A stretch of DNA of 64,000 nt from Pandoraea sputorum (GCF_000814845.2 NZ_CP010431.2:4092001-4156000); one strand, 5' to 3'. Numbered from the stretch's first letter, positions 10,820-19,764 are shown. The notes: generated from the sequence alone by a model not told the origin. Made by a program: numbers and translations.

Positions 10820-12121
10820 TCAGGCCGCCAGTGCGCGAATCATGCCTGCCGCAACGGTGTGATGCGTCGCCTCGTCGATCAGCACGAACGCGCCCGTCGC
10901 CGGGTTAGCGTCGTATGTGTCGGCAGCCACCGGCTTTTGCAGACTCAGTTGCACGCGCCCGATGTCGTTCATGGCAAGCGTCGTCTTGTCCGTGCCGTGC
11001 GAGAGTGTGCTCACGTCGAGCACTGTGTCCACGCTACCGACCTTCACATACACCGTGCTGGTCGCTTGCTTGAGCAGATACTTGCGCTGCGGCGCGAGTG
11101 CGTCTTCGTCGAACCAGCAGATGTCGGCCGCCAGCTTGCGCGACGGTTCCAGCGCCGAATCCGCGCTCACAAACGTATCGCCACGCGACACGTCCACGTC
11201 TTCCGTCAGACGAATCGTGACGCACTGACCGGCAAATGCTTCTTCGAGCAGCCCACGCGGGCCGACGATCTCGGCAACCGTCGCACTACGACCTGTGGGC
11301 AACACGCGCAGCGTCTGCCCCAGACGCACCACGCCCGATTCCACGCGGCCCATATAGCCACGGAAGTCGTCGGCATGCGAGCCGTCCTGACGCGCCACCA
11401 GTTGCACCGGGAAGCGCAGTTCGCCCCCCGTTTGTGCGACCGGCAGCGATTCGAGCACGTCGAGCAGCGGCTCGTCCTGATACCACGGCATGCGCTCGCT
11501 CGCGTAGACGATGTTGTCGCCCTTGAGCGCCGATACCGGCACGAAGCGCACGTCCTGCAACCCGAGACGCTGCGCCAGTTCCAGATAGGCCGCGCGAATC
11601 GCGTTGAACGCCGTTTCGCTGTAGTCGATCAGATCCATCTTGTTGATGGCGACGATCACATGCTGCAAACCCAGCAGCTTCACGATGGCGCTGTGACGCT
11701 TGGTTTGCGCGAGCAGTTCGGTCTTGCCGTCGACCTCGCTCACACGCGTGGCGTCGACCAGAATGATGGCGGCGTGCGCCGTCGATGCGCCCGTGACCAT
11801 GTTGCGGGTGTACTGCTCGTGGCCCGGCGTGTCGGCGATGATGAATTTGCGGCGCGCGGTCGTGAAATAGCGATAGGCGACGTCGATGGTGATGCCCTGC
11901 TCACGTTCGGCTTCGAGGCCGTCAGTCAACAGCGAGAAATCGATGTCTTCGCCTGCGGTGCGCTTGTGCTTGGCGCGGGCGAGCGCGGAGAGCTGGTCGG
12001 TCAGCACCGATTTGCTGTCGTACAGCAGGCGGCCAATCAGCGTGCTCTTGCCGTCGTCGACGCTGCCCGCGGTGATGAAACGCAGCACGCCGAGGTCTTC
12101 CTGATGCGGGGTGAGGCTCAT
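10820..12121 (-). CDS. cysN: Sulfate adenylyltransferase GTPase subunit
   Basis: Regulatory GTPase subunit of ATP sulfurylase; GTP hydrolysis drives formation of APS from ATP and sulfate with CysD. The 433-residue protein starts MSLTPHQEDLGVLRF and has a Walker A/G1 motif GSVDDGKST (19-27), a DTPGHEQY G3 motif and an NKMDLID G4 motif, followed by EF-Tu-like beta-barrel domains. It has no C-terminal APS-kinase (CysC) extension, consistent with the direct APS-reductase route suggested by the neighbouring cysH. Lies 124 bp downstream of cysD on the same strand. Confidence 0.95.
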   Translation of the reverse strand: MSLTPHQEDLGVLRFITAGSVDDGKSTLIGRLLYDSKSVLTDQLSALARAKHKRTAGEDIDFSLLTDGLEAEREQGITIDVAYRYFTTARRKFIIADTPGHEQYTRNMVTGASTAHAAIILVDATRVSEVDGKTELLAQTKRHSAIVKLLGLQHVIVAINKMDLIDYSETAFNAIRAAYLELAQRLGLQDVRFVPVSALKGDNIVYASERMPWYQDEPLLDVLESLPVAQTGGELRFPVQLVARQDGSHADDFRGYMGRVESGVVRLGQTLRVLPTGRSATVAEIVGPRGLLEEAFAGQCVTIRLTEDVDVSRGDTFVSADSALEPSRKLAADICWFDEDALAPQRKYLLKQATSTVYVKVGSVDTVLDVSTLSHGTDKTTLAMNDIGRVQLSLQKPVAADTYDANPATGAFVLIDEATHHTVAAGMIRALAA

Positions 12122-12245
12122 GATCTCTTCAACTCGATTGCTTGGCCCCTGAGCGACACGTAGGTCGAGGTTCGCTCAGGTGGGCCGGTGTTCTTTCGAT
12201 AGGGTCTGATAAGGTCTGACGGTCGCGACAACCAATGCGTGCGCC

Positions 12246-13193
12246 TTAGAAATAACCCTGCTTCTTGCGTTGCTCCATGGCCGCTTCCGATGCCTGATCG
12301 TCCATGCGCGTGGCGCCACGCTCGGTGATGTCGGTCACGGCCGTCTCGGCGATGATCTCCACCGGGCTCGACGCGACGCTCGCCACCGGGCACGTGCAGC
12401 TGATGTCGCCGACCGTGCGGAAGCGCACCGACGCCAGTTCGCTCGACTCGCCGTCCTGCTTCGGCGTGAGCGGCGTGACTGGCACGAGCAGGCCGTTGCG
12501 GCGCACGATCTCGCGCTCGTGCGAGTAGTAGATCGACGGCAGATCGAGGTTTTCGCGGGCGATGTATTGCCACACGTCCAGTTCCGTCCAGTTCGAAATC
12601 GGGAACACGCGCAGATGTTCGCCCTTGTGCAGACGGGCATTGAACAGGTGCCACAGTTCCGGACGCTGAGCCTTCGGGTCCCACTGACCGAACTCGTCGC
12701 GGAACGAGAAGATGCGCTCCTTCGCACGGGCCTTCTCTTCGTCACGGCGCGCACCACCAATCATGGCGTCGTAACCGTACTCGTCGATGGTCTCGAGCAG
12801 CGTGACCGCCTGGGCGGCGTTGCGCGAATCCGTTTCGCGACGCAGACGCACCGTGCCACGCGCAATCGAATCTTCCACATGACCGACGACCAGCTCAGCG
12901 CCGAGCGCCTTGGCGTGGCGATCGCGGAATTCGATCACTTCCGGAAAGTTGTGGCCGGTGTCGATGTGCACGAGCGGGAACGGCAGTTGCGTCTTGCGTC
13001 CCGGGCCGAGGCCGAAGGCCTTGAGCGCGAGATGCAGCACCACGACCGAATCCTTGCCGCCCGAGAACAGCAGCGCGGGCTTGCGGCACTCCGCCACGAC
13101 CTCACGCAGGATGTACATCGATTCGGCTTCGAGCCAGTCCAGATGATCCATTCGCGAGCCATTGGCCTGCGCGACTTCGTGCATCGCACCCAT
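12246..13193 (-). CDS. cysD: Sulfate adenylyltransferase small (catalytic) subunit
   Basis: Catalytic subunit that adenylates sulfate to APS. 315 residues with the PP-loop SGGKDS (44-49) typical of the adenine-nucleotide alpha-hydrolase/PAPS-reductase fold. The start at 13193 (MGAMHEVAQANGSRMDHLDW) is preceded by GGAAGGAA 5 nt upstream; an in-frame extension to 13298 is not needed. Sits between cysH and cysN in the sulfate activation operon. Confidence 0.95.
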   Translation of the reverse strand: MGAMHEVAQANGSRMDHLDWLEAESMYILREVVAECRKPALLFSGGKDSVVVLHLALKAFGLGPGRKTQLPFPLVHIDTGHNFPEVIEFRDRHAKALGAELVVGHVEDSIARGTVRLRRETDSRNAAQAVTLLETIDEYGYDAMIGGARRDEEKARAKERIFSFRDEFGQWDPKAQRPELWHLFNARLHKGEHLRVFPISNWTELDVWQYIARENLDLPSIYYSHEREIVRRNGLLVPVTPLTPKQDGESSELASVRFRTVGDISCTCPVASVASSPVEIIAETAVTDITERGATRMDDQASEAAMEQRKKQGYF

Positions 13194-13323
13194 AGTGTTT
13201 CCTTCCTTGACGATTCCGAGTTTTCCGAGATTCGGTCTATTCCAGTGTTCCGCTGCGCCCGTTGGCGTTTTTACTTGATCGCGTCGCACCGTCTTCATTC
13301 TTGCTGTCTGATGGCCCTGCCGA

Positions 13324-14115
13324 TCAGTTCGACTGCACCGACACCGGGATCTTGCTCAGGTTGCCCGCATGCAGCCCGCATTCCTTGCTGTCGCGCGACT
13401 CCCACCACCAGCGCCCTGCCCGGCTGTCTTCGCCCGGGCGGATGGCGCGCGTACACGGCTCGCAACCGATGCTCGGGTAACCGCGTGCGTGCAGCGGGTT
13501 GACCGGCACGTCGCGCGCGGTGAGGTAGGCCCACACCTGCGCTTCCGTCCAGTCGAACAACGGGTTGTACTTGGCGATGCCGCGAGCGTCGTCCTGTTCC
13601 GCGAAGGCCAGTTCGCCACGCGTCACCGACTGTTCGCGACGCTGACCGGTGAGCCATGCATCGGCGTCGGCGAGCGCACGGCCGAGCGGTTCGACCTTGC
13701 GGATCTGGCAGCAGGCTTTACGCAAGTCCACGCTTTCGTAAAAGGCGTTCGCGCCATGATCGGCGACGTACTTTTCGACCGCTTCGGCTTGCGGCGCGTA
13801 CTGCGCAACGTCATAGCCGTAACGTGCCTTGATCTTGTCGATCATGCCGACGGTCTCGTCGTGCAAGCGTCCGGTATTGAGCGTGAAGACGGTGATCGGC
13901 AGTTGCTGACGCAGAATCACGTGCGTGATGAGCATATCTTCGGCGGCAAGGCTGCTCGCGAACTTCACGTTGCGATGCGCGCTTGCAATGCGGGCGAGGC
14001 GCTCGGCCAGCACGGCTTCCATTTCGTCGAGCAGCGCCATGTCCTGATGCTCCGCATCGGACACTGTCGACGGCACTGCAGCCGGGGCCGGTTCCCAGCG
14101 GGATTCGTTTCGCAT
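13324..14115 (-). CDS. cysH: Assimilatory adenylyl-sulfate (APS) reductase
   Basis: Thiol-dependent reduction of APS to sulfite. The 263-residue protein carries the paired cysteines CC (135-136) and CEPC (218-221) that bind a [4Fe-4S] cluster in APS-preferring enzymes, plus the C-terminal catalytic KECGLH motif (C246). This marks it as the APS type rather than the enterobacterial PAPS type, in keeping with the lack of a CysC kinase here. Start at 14115 has AAGGAG about 9 nt upstream. The same frame stays open far upstream inside the exporter gene, but that part has no cysH homology. Confidence 0.94.
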   Translation of the reverse strand: MRNESRWEPAPAAVPSTVSDAEHQDMALLDEMEAVLAERLARIASAHRNVKFASSLAAEDMLITHVILRQQLPITVFTLNTGRLHDETVGMIDKIKARYGYDVAQYAPQAEAVEKYVADHGANAFYESVDLRKACCQIRKVEPLGRALADADAWLTGQRREQSVTRGELAFAEQDDARGIAKYNPLFDWTEAQVWAYLTARDVPVNPLHARGYPSIGCEPCTRAIRPGEDSRAGRWWWESRDSKECGLHAGNLSKIPVSVQSN

Positions 14116-14144
14116 ATCGCGAACTCCTTGTTTTGTGTGGGGTG

Positions 14145-14921
14145 TCAGCCGACCAGCTTCACTGCCGCGAGCGTGAGCGTCGCCGCCAGCGCCCCGCGCA
14201 CAATGCGCTCGGGCAGATGACGGGTCAGCTTCGCGCCGAGCCAGATCCCGGGCAGGGAGCCGATCAACAGACTGCCGAGCAGTGCCCAGTGCACCGTCTC
14301 GAGCCAGATATGGCCCAGCGCGGCGATGGCCGTGAGCGGCACCGCATAGGCGATATCCGTACCGGCGACTTCGGCCGGTTCCAACTGCGGGTACAGCATC
14401 AGGATCAGCGTCGCGCCAACCGCGCCCGCGCCAATCGAGGAAATCGTCACAAGTATTCCGAGCGCCGCGCCCACAGCGACGGTGGCGACCGCTTGCGTGC
14501 GGCCCGTCAGTTGCCAGTTGGGGTGCGCGCGCAGTGCAGCCAGCAATTTGGCGCGGAACAGCAGCGAGAGCACGGTCAGCAGCACCGAGGCGGCAATCGT
14601 CAGCTTGATGACGTGCAGCGTGGACTCGTCGATGCCGCCAAGGCGTTTGAGGAACAGGATCGTGACCAGCGCCGCAGGCAACGCGCCCAGTGTGAGCCGG
14701 CGCACGATATGCCACTTCACATGGCCGTGCGACCGGTGCGCCACCGTCCCGAAGCTCTTGGTGATGGCGGCAAACGCGAGGTCCGTGCCCACGGCGACGG
14801 GGGCCGCGTAACCCAGCAGCAACGTCAGCAACGGCGTCATCAGCGAACCGCCGCCTACACCGGTCAGGCCGACCAGCAGGCCGACGCCAAATCCGGAAAG
14901 GGGTTCGAGCCACAGCGACAT
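14145..14921 (-). CDS. TauE/SafE-family sulfite/anion exporter
   Basis: A 258-residue inner-membrane protein with about eight hydrophobic segments and two internally similar halves. GVGGGSLMTPLL near residue 20 is a hallmark of the TauE/SafE (DUF81) family, whose members export sulfite, sulfoacetate or related anions. It is the first gene of the minus-strand cys block, 29 bp before cysH and divergent from cysB, so a role in removing excess sulfite or moving sulfate/thiosulfate is plausible but unproven. It occupies the place where I would expect cysI. Confidence 0.88.
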   Translation of the reverse strand: MSLWLEPLSGFGVGLLVGLTGVGGGSLMTPLLTLLLGYAAPVAVGTDLAFAAITKSFGTVAHRSHGHVKWHIVRRLTLGALPAALVTILFLKRLGGIDESTLHVIKLTIAASVLLTVLSLLFRAKLLAALRAHPNWQLTGRTQAVATVAVGAALGILVTISSIGAGAVGATLILMLYPQLEPAEVAGTDIAYAVPLTAIAALGHIWLETVHWALLGSLLIGSLPGIWLGAKLTRHLPERIVRGALAATLTLAAVKLVG

Positions 14922-15054
14922 GGATGACGTTCCTGGTGGGTCCTAAATGCCTGTAGGGAATAACGTTATCGAAACAGTGGCACCCACTGTAATGAAAAGG
15001 CTATATACTTCAAACGAATTAAAAATTGTTTGTATATTTTCTAAAGTTATACAA
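14922..15054. promoter_or_regulatory. Divergent control region between tauE-cysHDN-cobA and cysB
   Basis: A 133-bp spacer. Its cysB-proximal half (14990-15054) is strikingly AT-rich, with runs such as TATATACTTCAAACG and TTGTTTGTATATTTTC, in an otherwise high-GC neighbourhood. CysB binds AT-rich, poorly conserved sites upstream of cys promoters and of its own gene, so this is the natural place for CysB control of both units. No single consensus site can be named from the sequence alone. Confidence 0.6.
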
Positions 15055-15996
15055 ATGAACCTGCATCAGTTCCGTTTCGTGCGCGAAGCCGTCCGCCAGA
15101 ATTTCAACCTGACGGAAGCCGCCAAAGCACTATTTACCTCCCAGCCGGGCGTCTCCAAAGCCATCATCGAGCTTGAAGAAGAGCTCGGTGTGGACATCTT
15201 TGCCCGTCATGGGAAGCGCATCCGTAACCTGACCGAGCCCGGTCGCATCATCTTCGAGTCTGTCGAGCGGATCCTGATGGAGGTGGAGAGCCTCAAGCGC
15301 ATCGGCAAGGACTACGCCGCTCAGGATCAGGGCAGCCTGACCATCGCCACGACCCACACGCAGGCGCGCTACTCGCTGCCGCACGCCGTGGCAGAGTTCA
15401 AGCGGCGCTATCCGAAGGTGCGTCTGTCGATCCTGCAAGGCAGCCCGACGCAGATCGCCGAAATGGTGCTGCACGATCAGGCCGATCTGGCCATCGCCAC
15501 GGAAGCCATCGCAGGTTATAAGGATCTGGTGTCGCTGCCGTGCTATCAGTGGCAGCACGTGGCCGTCGTGCCGCCCGATCACCCGTTGTTGCAACTGCCG
15601 TCGGTGGGCATCGAGGATCTGGCGAAATACCCGCTGATTACTTATGACCCCCAATTCGCCGGTCGCGCCAAGATCGACCAGGCGTTTGCGCTGCGGCACG
15701 TAGAGCCGGACATCGTGCTCGAAGCCATCGACGCCGACGTCATCAAGACATACGTCGAACTCGGACTGGGCGTGGGGATTCTGGCGGGTGTGGCGTTCGA
15801 CCCCGAGCGCGACCGCAATCTCCGGGCGATTCAGGTCGGGCATCTGTTCGGGACGAACGTGACGCGTGTTGCCCTCAAGCAAGGCGCTTATCTGCGCGGA
15901 TATGTTTTCACGATGGTTGAGCTTCTTTCACCGATTCTGACCCGCAAGCTGGTCGAACAGGCGCTGCGCGGCGAGCACGAAAGCTACGAGCTTTAA
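15055..15996 (+). CDS. cysB: LysR-type master regulator of cysteine biosynthesis
   Basis: 313 residues, the usual CysB length in Burkholderiales. The N-terminal winged helix-turn-helix (MNLHQFRFVREAVRQ ... AKALFTSQPGVSKAI) is followed by the inducer-binding domain with the family pattern TTHTQARY, the sulfate/N-acetylserine pocket region. It activates the sulfate assimilation genes when N-acetylserine accumulates. The ATG at 15055 is used; the upstream in-frame ATG at 14992 and GTG/ATG codons from 14947 lie in the AT-rich control region. Divergent from the cys operon it likely controls. Confidence 0.94.
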   Translation: MNLHQFRFVREAVRQNFNLTEAAKALFTSQPGVSKAIIELEEELGVDIFARHGKRIRNLTEPGRIIFESVERILMEVESLKRIGKDYAAQDQGSLTIATTHTQARYSLPHAVAEFKRRYPKVRLSILQGSPTQIAEMVLHDQADLAIATEAIAGYKDLVSLPCYQWQHVAVVPPDHPLLQLPSVGIEDLAKYPLITYDPQFAGRAKIDQAFALRHVEPDIVLEAIDADVIKTYVELGLGVGILAGVAFDPERDRNLRAIQVGHLFGTNVTRVALKQGAYLRGYVFTMVELLSPILTRKLVEQALRGEHESYEL

Positions 15997-16025
15997 TGGC
16001 TCAGAGGGCTTCGTTGATCTGAAAG

Positions 16026-16052
16026 CGTGCGCCGTGCTTCGAGCAGCGCACG
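16026..16052 (+). terminator. Probable cysB terminator hairpin
   Basis: Perfect 7-bp arms CGTGCGC and GCGCACG, with an inner TGCT/AGCA stem, begin 30 bp after the cysB stop. A run of five T occurs about 18 nt beyond, so this is not a textbook U-tract terminator. Confidence 0.45.
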
Positions 16053-16136
16053 ACACAAATCGTGGGAGTATTTTTCCTTGCTGGTCTGACGCGGACGGTG
16101 CGGTATGCTTACGCGATTCGACCAAAAGGAGACCTC

Positions 16137-17306
16137 ATGCGCTCACCTCTTCGCGGCATCCGCCTGTCGGGTGTTTTGCTTGCTCTGACGTTGTCCGGCG
16201 TGGTGACGGCGGCCCGAGCCGACCTGACCGTTGGCATCGACCTGTCATCGACGGGGCCGGCGGCCGCTATCGGTATTGCCAGCAAGAACGCCATGCAGCT
16301 TTGGCCTGATCAGATTGGCGGCCAGAAGGTGCATTACATCTTCCTGGACGACGCCTCCGATCCCGGCACGGCGGTGAAAAACGCACGCAAGCTCATTAGC
16401 GAAAACAAGGTGGACGTGATCGTCGGCCCGAACATCACGCCGAGCGCGCTGGCCATGCTCGACCCGATCTCCGAAGCGGAAACGCCGATGATCACGTTGA
16501 TCGGTTCGGCAGTGGCGGTCGAGCCGCAGGACGCCAAACGTCGCTGGGCCTTCAAGATGGCCGCCAACGATTCGGCCATGGCTGACGTGATGACGCGTTA
16601 TATGGCCAACCATGGCGTGAAGACGGTCGGATTCATCGGCTTTGCAGACGCTTACGGCGATAGCTGGCTGAAGGAATTCTCGAAGTTCGCCGCACTGCGC
16701 AAGTTGCAGATCGTAGCGCAGGAACGCTTTAACCGGACCGACACGAGCGTCACCGGGCAGGCGCTGAAGCTGATGTCGGCGAAGCCGGACGCCATTCTGG
16801 TGGCAGGTTCGGGCACACCCGCTGCACTGCCGCAGCGCACGCTCCAGGAGCGCGGCTACACCGGCAAGATTTATCAGACGCACGGCATTGCGACGTACGA
16901 CTTCGTTCGTGTCGGCGGCAAGGATGTCGAGGGCACCTTGTTCCCGACGCAACCGGGCGTCGTCGCCAAGACACTCCCGGACGGGCATCCCGCCCGGAAG
17001 GCGGCACTCGCGTTCACGAAGAAGTACGAAGCGAAGTACGGCGCGGACACGGTGACCCAGTTCGCAGCGGATGCTTACGGCGTATGGGATCTGCTCAACG
17101 ACGCCGTGCCGCGCGCCGCCAAGGTCGCGGCACCGGGTACGCCCGCGTTCCGTGTGGCTTTGCGCGATGCGCTTGAGTCGACGCATAACCTTGCGATTCC
17201 CAACGGCATCATGAATCTGAGCCCGCAGGACCACGTCGGTCTGGATCAGCGCGCAGGGGTGATGGGACAGATCAAGAACGGCAAGTTCGTCTACGTCTCC
17301 GACTGA
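16137..17306 (+). CDS. Periplasmic branched-chain amino-acid-type ABC substrate-binding protein
   Basis: A 389-residue LivK/HAAT-type receptor. It has a cleavable signal peptide (about residues 1-28, MRSPLRGIRLSG... ending ARADLTVG), then the type I periplasmic-binding fold with DDASDPGTAVKNARKL and a VIVGPNITPSAL segment that lines ligand pockets in this family. Start at 16137 has AAAGGAGA 6-7 nt upstream. No permease or ATPase genes adjoin it, so it is an orphan receptor that must use a transporter encoded elsewhere. The ligand cannot be read from the sequence; aromatic acids as well as amino acids are known for this family. Confidence 0.88.
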   Translation: MRSPLRGIRLSGVLLALTLSGVVTAARADLTVGIDLSSTGPAAAIGIASKNAMQLWPDQIGGQKVHYIFLDDASDPGTAVKNARKLISENKVDVIVGPNITPSALAMLDPISEAETPMITLIGSAVAVEPQDAKRRWAFKMAANDSAMADVMTRYMANHGVKTVGFIGFADAYGDSWLKEFSKFAALRKLQIVAQERFNRTDTSVTGQALKLMSAKPDAILVAGSGTPAALPQRTLQERGYTGKIYQTHGIATYDFVRVGGKDVEGTLFPTQPGVVAKTLPDGHPARKAALAFTKKYEAKYGADTVTQFAADAYGVWDLLNDAVPRAAKVAAPGTPAFRVALRDALESTHNLAIPNGIMNLSPQDHVGLDQRAGVMGQIKNGKFVYVSD

Positions 17307-17329
17307 TATCGGGCAACAGCATGATCGTC

Positions 17330-17360
17330 GGCGGTGCCAAGCCTGAGGTTTGGCACCGCC
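17330..17360 (+). terminator. Strong hairpin after the binding-protein gene
   Basis: Eleven-base perfect arms GGCGGTGCCAA / TTGGCACCGCC with a 9-nt loop, 24 nt after the stop codon at 17306. There is no T-run after it, so it may be a terminator with weak tail or an mRNA 3' stabiliser. Confidence 0.5.
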
Positions 17361-17489
17361 AGAGACGCAAAGCTGTCGAAGCGGGCTTGTGGCGGGAGAA
17401 AATTTCGGTCATAATCTCGCCTTCGTCCGGTGAGCCATCAGGTTTGTCGAACGACTCACACTGCGACACCGTTCGGTGCCCGCACACCC

Positions 17490-17574
17490 GCCCAGGTGGT
17501 GAAATTGGTAGACGCAGGGGACTCAAAATCCCCCGCCGCAAGGCGTGCCGGTTCGATTCCGGCCCTGGGCACCA
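17490..17574 (+). tRNA. tRNA-Leu(CAA)
   Basis: Acceptor arm GCCCAGG pairs with CCTGGGC (17564-17570), followed by A and an encoded CCA. The anticodon stem GGGGA/TCCCC encloses the loop CTCAAAA, giving anticodon CAA (reads UUG). A T-arm GGTTCGATTCC and a long variable arm typical of type II leucine tRNAs are visible; total 85 nt. The 3' half from 17522 is also the left attachment repeat of the prophage, so the gene is kept intact by phage-supplied sequence. Confidence 0.97.
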
Positions 17575-17576
17575 CA
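17522..17576 (+). repeat. attL: 55-bp direct repeat in tRNA-Leu 3' end
   Basis: Starts CTCAAAATCCCCCGCC and ends CTGGGCACCACA. It is identical base for base to 31116-31170, and the bases on both sides differ (A versus C before, G versus A after). It spans the anticodon loop to just beyond the CCA of the tRNA. Confidence 0.95.
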
Positions 17577-17640
17577 GCTTTTCCAAGCCATCTGGCGATT
17601 CCGCCACGCTCCGCAAATCATTTTTTGCTCCGCAATTCGG

Positions 17641-18720
17641 TTATTTCGTCGGCTCGACTTTGTCGCCGAGGCGGTCGCGCACGTAATGCTCGGTCATTAC
17701 CAAAGAGCGATGGCCAAGTTGCTTTTGGGCTTTGCGAATATCACCGGTTGCCTCGGCTTTGTCCGTACCGGCTTTGGCCCGAAGATCGCGAAACTGGAAT
17801 GCATCCTTAGCAATCCCGGCTGCTTCGCGAGCCGCGTCGAATCGAGTTCGCAATCCTCGTTGCGTCAACCTCCGCCCCGACGCGTCAAAGACTAACGCCG
17901 ACGTGATCGTTGCTTGCCGCTTGCGACGCGAGCGAATTCGCTCAAGTACTTCCCCAAGCTTCCCCTGTATCGAAATGCGAATGCGCATGCCCGTCTTACC
18001 TTGCTGGATACACAATAGGCCGTCGCGGATGTTCTTCTCGTCAAACCGCAGCGTATCGGCAGGCCGCTGCCCTGTGAGATAAGCCAGATCCATCGCGTCG
18101 CGCAAAGCCTCATCTCCGGCGCGCCACACCGCGTCATATGCCGAGTCCTCCACGTAGGTATTGCGTCCCCTCTCCCGATACTTCGAGACGCCTGCACAAG
18201 GATTCGCGTGATCCGTCATCCCCCACTCTCTCGCCTTATTGAAAATGTGTGAAAACAACGCGAGTTCGCGATTAGCGCGCGTTTGTCCAGCGCCTACGGT
18301 GATGGCCAGCCCCTTCGCGGTTGCTAGACGTTTGGACTCGTCCACACGCCACTGAAGGTATTGCCGAATGTTCATTGGTTTGATTTCGGACAGCGGCGCA
18401 GGTGGGTTGTCGAAGAACTGATACAAGCGCTCCAACTCCCTGAGGTTTCCGCGTTGCGTCTGAGGTGCTTTCAATGGAAGAACCTCGCGCAGATATCGCT
18501 GCGCTGCATGTCGAAAGGTAATCAGCGGAGCCACCGATTCCGGTGGGGCCATCTCCAGTTCCGCCCATTTCTGAACAGCAGAGACGAAATCCGGACCGAG
18601 CGGAATTTCTCGCCTCGGCTTACCGCCCGTATCGAAGTAGTAGTAGCACTTCCCGCTTCTCTGCACCCGTGCCCGCATACCTGGCGGAAGATTCAGGTTC
18701 TTCGTCGGCTTCCGTCCCAT
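17641..18720 (-). CDS. Tyrosine-type phage integrase
   Basis: 359-residue site-specific recombinase that would integrate and excise the phage at tRNA-Leu. Catalytic residues visible are R219 in TGQRPAD, a lysine at about 242, R311-x-x-R314 (QFRDLRAKA, the phage variant with Arg in the usual His place), H337 in LGHRS and nucleophile Y346 in TEHYV. The N-terminal core-binding region carries a SAM-like arm. The gene ends 64 bp from attL and starts directly after the stop of the DUF4224 gene (TGA-ATG contact), so the two are probably co-translated. Confidence 0.94.
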   Translation of the reverse strand: MGRKPTKNLNLPPGMRARVQRSGKCYYYFDTGGKPRREIPLGPDFVSAVQKWAELEMAPPESVAPLITFRHAAQRYLREVLPLKAPQTQRGNLRELERLYQFFDNPPAPLSEIKPMNIRQYLQWRVDESKRLATAKGLAITVGAGQTRANRELALFSHIFNKAREWGMTDHANPCAGVSKYRERGRNTYVEDSAYDAVWRAGDEALRDAMDLAYLTGQRPADTLRFDEKNIRDGLLCIQQGKTGMRIRISIQGKLGEVLERIRSRRKRQATITSALVFDASGRRLTQRGLRTRFDAAREAAGIAKDAFQFRDLRAKAGTDKAEATGDIRKAQKQLGHRSLVMTEHYVRDRLGDKVEPTK

Positions 18721-18927
18721 TCAGCCACCCATTACCTTCGGCTTCCAGCCTTTGACGACCGGCAGCGGTGCGGCACGCCCTTCGATCGCGGCCCGGGCGA
18801 CAATCGCAGCGCCACGGGCGTTCACGAAAAATGGGATACCCATTTTTCGGAGAGCATCCACCTGCTTCGCCTTCAGCTGCCGCCCCGTGAGGTAGCTAAC
18901 CTCCTCCGGCGATAAAAACGTGTCCAT
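18721..18927 (-). CDS. Small DUF4224-like protein next to integrase
   Basis: 68 residues from ATG 18927 (MDTFLSPEEVSYLTGR), with GGGAGAA 6 nt upstream. The pattern of a short 'LSPEEV..LTGR' helix, then QVDALRKMGIPFFVNARGA, is that of DUF4224 proteins commonly found beside phage integrases. The compact winged-helix look suggests an excisionase or control role, but that is inference. Its stop abuts the integrase start and its start lies next to the Rep stop. Confidence 0.75.
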   Translation of the reverse strand: MDTFLSPEEVSYLTGRQLKAKQVDALRKMGIPFFVNARGAAIVARAAIEGRAAPLPVVKGWKPKVMGG

Positions 18928-18929
18928 CT

Positions 18930-19706
18930 TCAGTTCTCCCTTGTCGCTAACCATAAACACCCAAGATCCTGATTCCAGTACACCTGACAGTGATCAAGGC
19001 TTGCGCCTGCGGTCTCAGCCGCTTCGAAAGCGGTCACGATGGCTTTCACAGGGTCATCGCTCAGGATGTGAGCGATGGGTTGGCGCTCCGGCACCGTGAT
19101 GCCCTTGCTGGTCCAGTAGCGCTTCTCGTTCATCTCGTGCTCGGCAAAGTCCTTCGTGATGTACTTGCTCAGATAGCCCGCAAGCTTGTGGCGAAGCCCC
19201 TTCTGGCGAAACGGGTTGCGTACGTCGACGTTGCCGTTATCCGCGCCGACGATGGAATGCCAGATCGCGCGAAGTATCCGATAGTTCTGCCGCCCCCTCA
19301 CGGCGATGTGTATATGCCACGCGCCGCGCTTTTGCCGTTCGGGGACGGCAATGTACTTGAAGTCCAGAAACCTTCCCAAACGGCGACGTAGGGCGTCGAA
19401 ATCGCGCTTAAGGCGACCCTTGTCCTCCATGTTCTCGCGGTATGTCAGCGTGATCATCCGGTCTGCCTGCATGGCTTTGCAACGCAATCTGACTTGCCGA
19501 CGGGCGCGCTTGGCTGACGAAAGCCGGTTGTCCTCCTTCTTCTCGGATTCCCCACGCTTTGCTTTCGGTATGCGGTGGAGCGATTGGGCACGCATATAGC
19601 GGTCGAATCGGGTCGCGTTGATCTCATGCAGGCCTTCCCCAAAGTCCCTGCCACCAATGACCCATTCGCGGCGAAAGGGATAGTCGTCTACACTGTTCTC
19701 AAGCAT
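18930..19706 (-). CDS. Rolling-circle replication initiator (HUH endonuclease)
   Basis: 258-residue Rep of the inovirus. Motif 1 MITLTYR (84-90), metal-binding HUH motif WHIHIAV (H131, H133) and motif 3 GYLSKYITK (Y178 and Y182) match single- or dual-tyrosine HUH nickases (phage G2P/gokushovirus-like Rep). It would nick the double-stranded replicative form at the plus origin to start single-strand synthesis. It is separated from the secretin gene by a 126-bp spacer with hairpins, the expected site of the origin. The last codons meet the DUF4224 gene start. Confidence 0.88.
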   Translation of the reverse strand: MLENSVDDYPFRREWVIGGRDFGEGLHEINATRFDRYMRAQSLHRIPKAKRGESEKKEDNRLSSAKRARRQVRLRCKAMQADRMITLTYRENMEDKGRLKRDFDALRRRLGRFLDFKYIAVPERQKRGAWHIHIAVRGRQNYRILRAIWHSIVGADNGNVDVRNPFRQKGLRHKLAGYLSKYITKDFAEHEMNEKRYWTSKGITVPERQPIAHILSDDPVKAIVTAFEAAETAGASLDHCQVYWNQDLGCLWLATREN

Positions 19707-19736
19707 GGCAACTCCTCATTGTCGTGTTGATGCACT

Positions 19737-19764
19737 GGCCCCGTTCGTTGCAGCGTTCGGGGCC
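19737..19764. other. Perfect hairpin in the secretin-Rep spacer
   Basis: Arms GGCCCCG and CGGGGCC with a 14-nt loop lie 31 nt upstream of the Rep start; TTCTCTTTTT follows on the plus strand. The U-rich tail favours a terminator for plus-strand transcripts, but the location also suits a replication-origin hairpin. Confidence 0.5.

Noticed and set aside
10733..12163. A 476-codon plus-strand frame opposite cysN
   Set aside because: His/Arg-rich antisense shadow typical of high-GC genes; cysN on the minus strand is certain.
13324..14913. A 529-residue fused protein joining cysH to an upstream Arg-rich region
   Set aside because: The part before 14115 is an out-of-frame shadow of the TauE/SafE gene; cysH has its own ribosome site and family-typical start.
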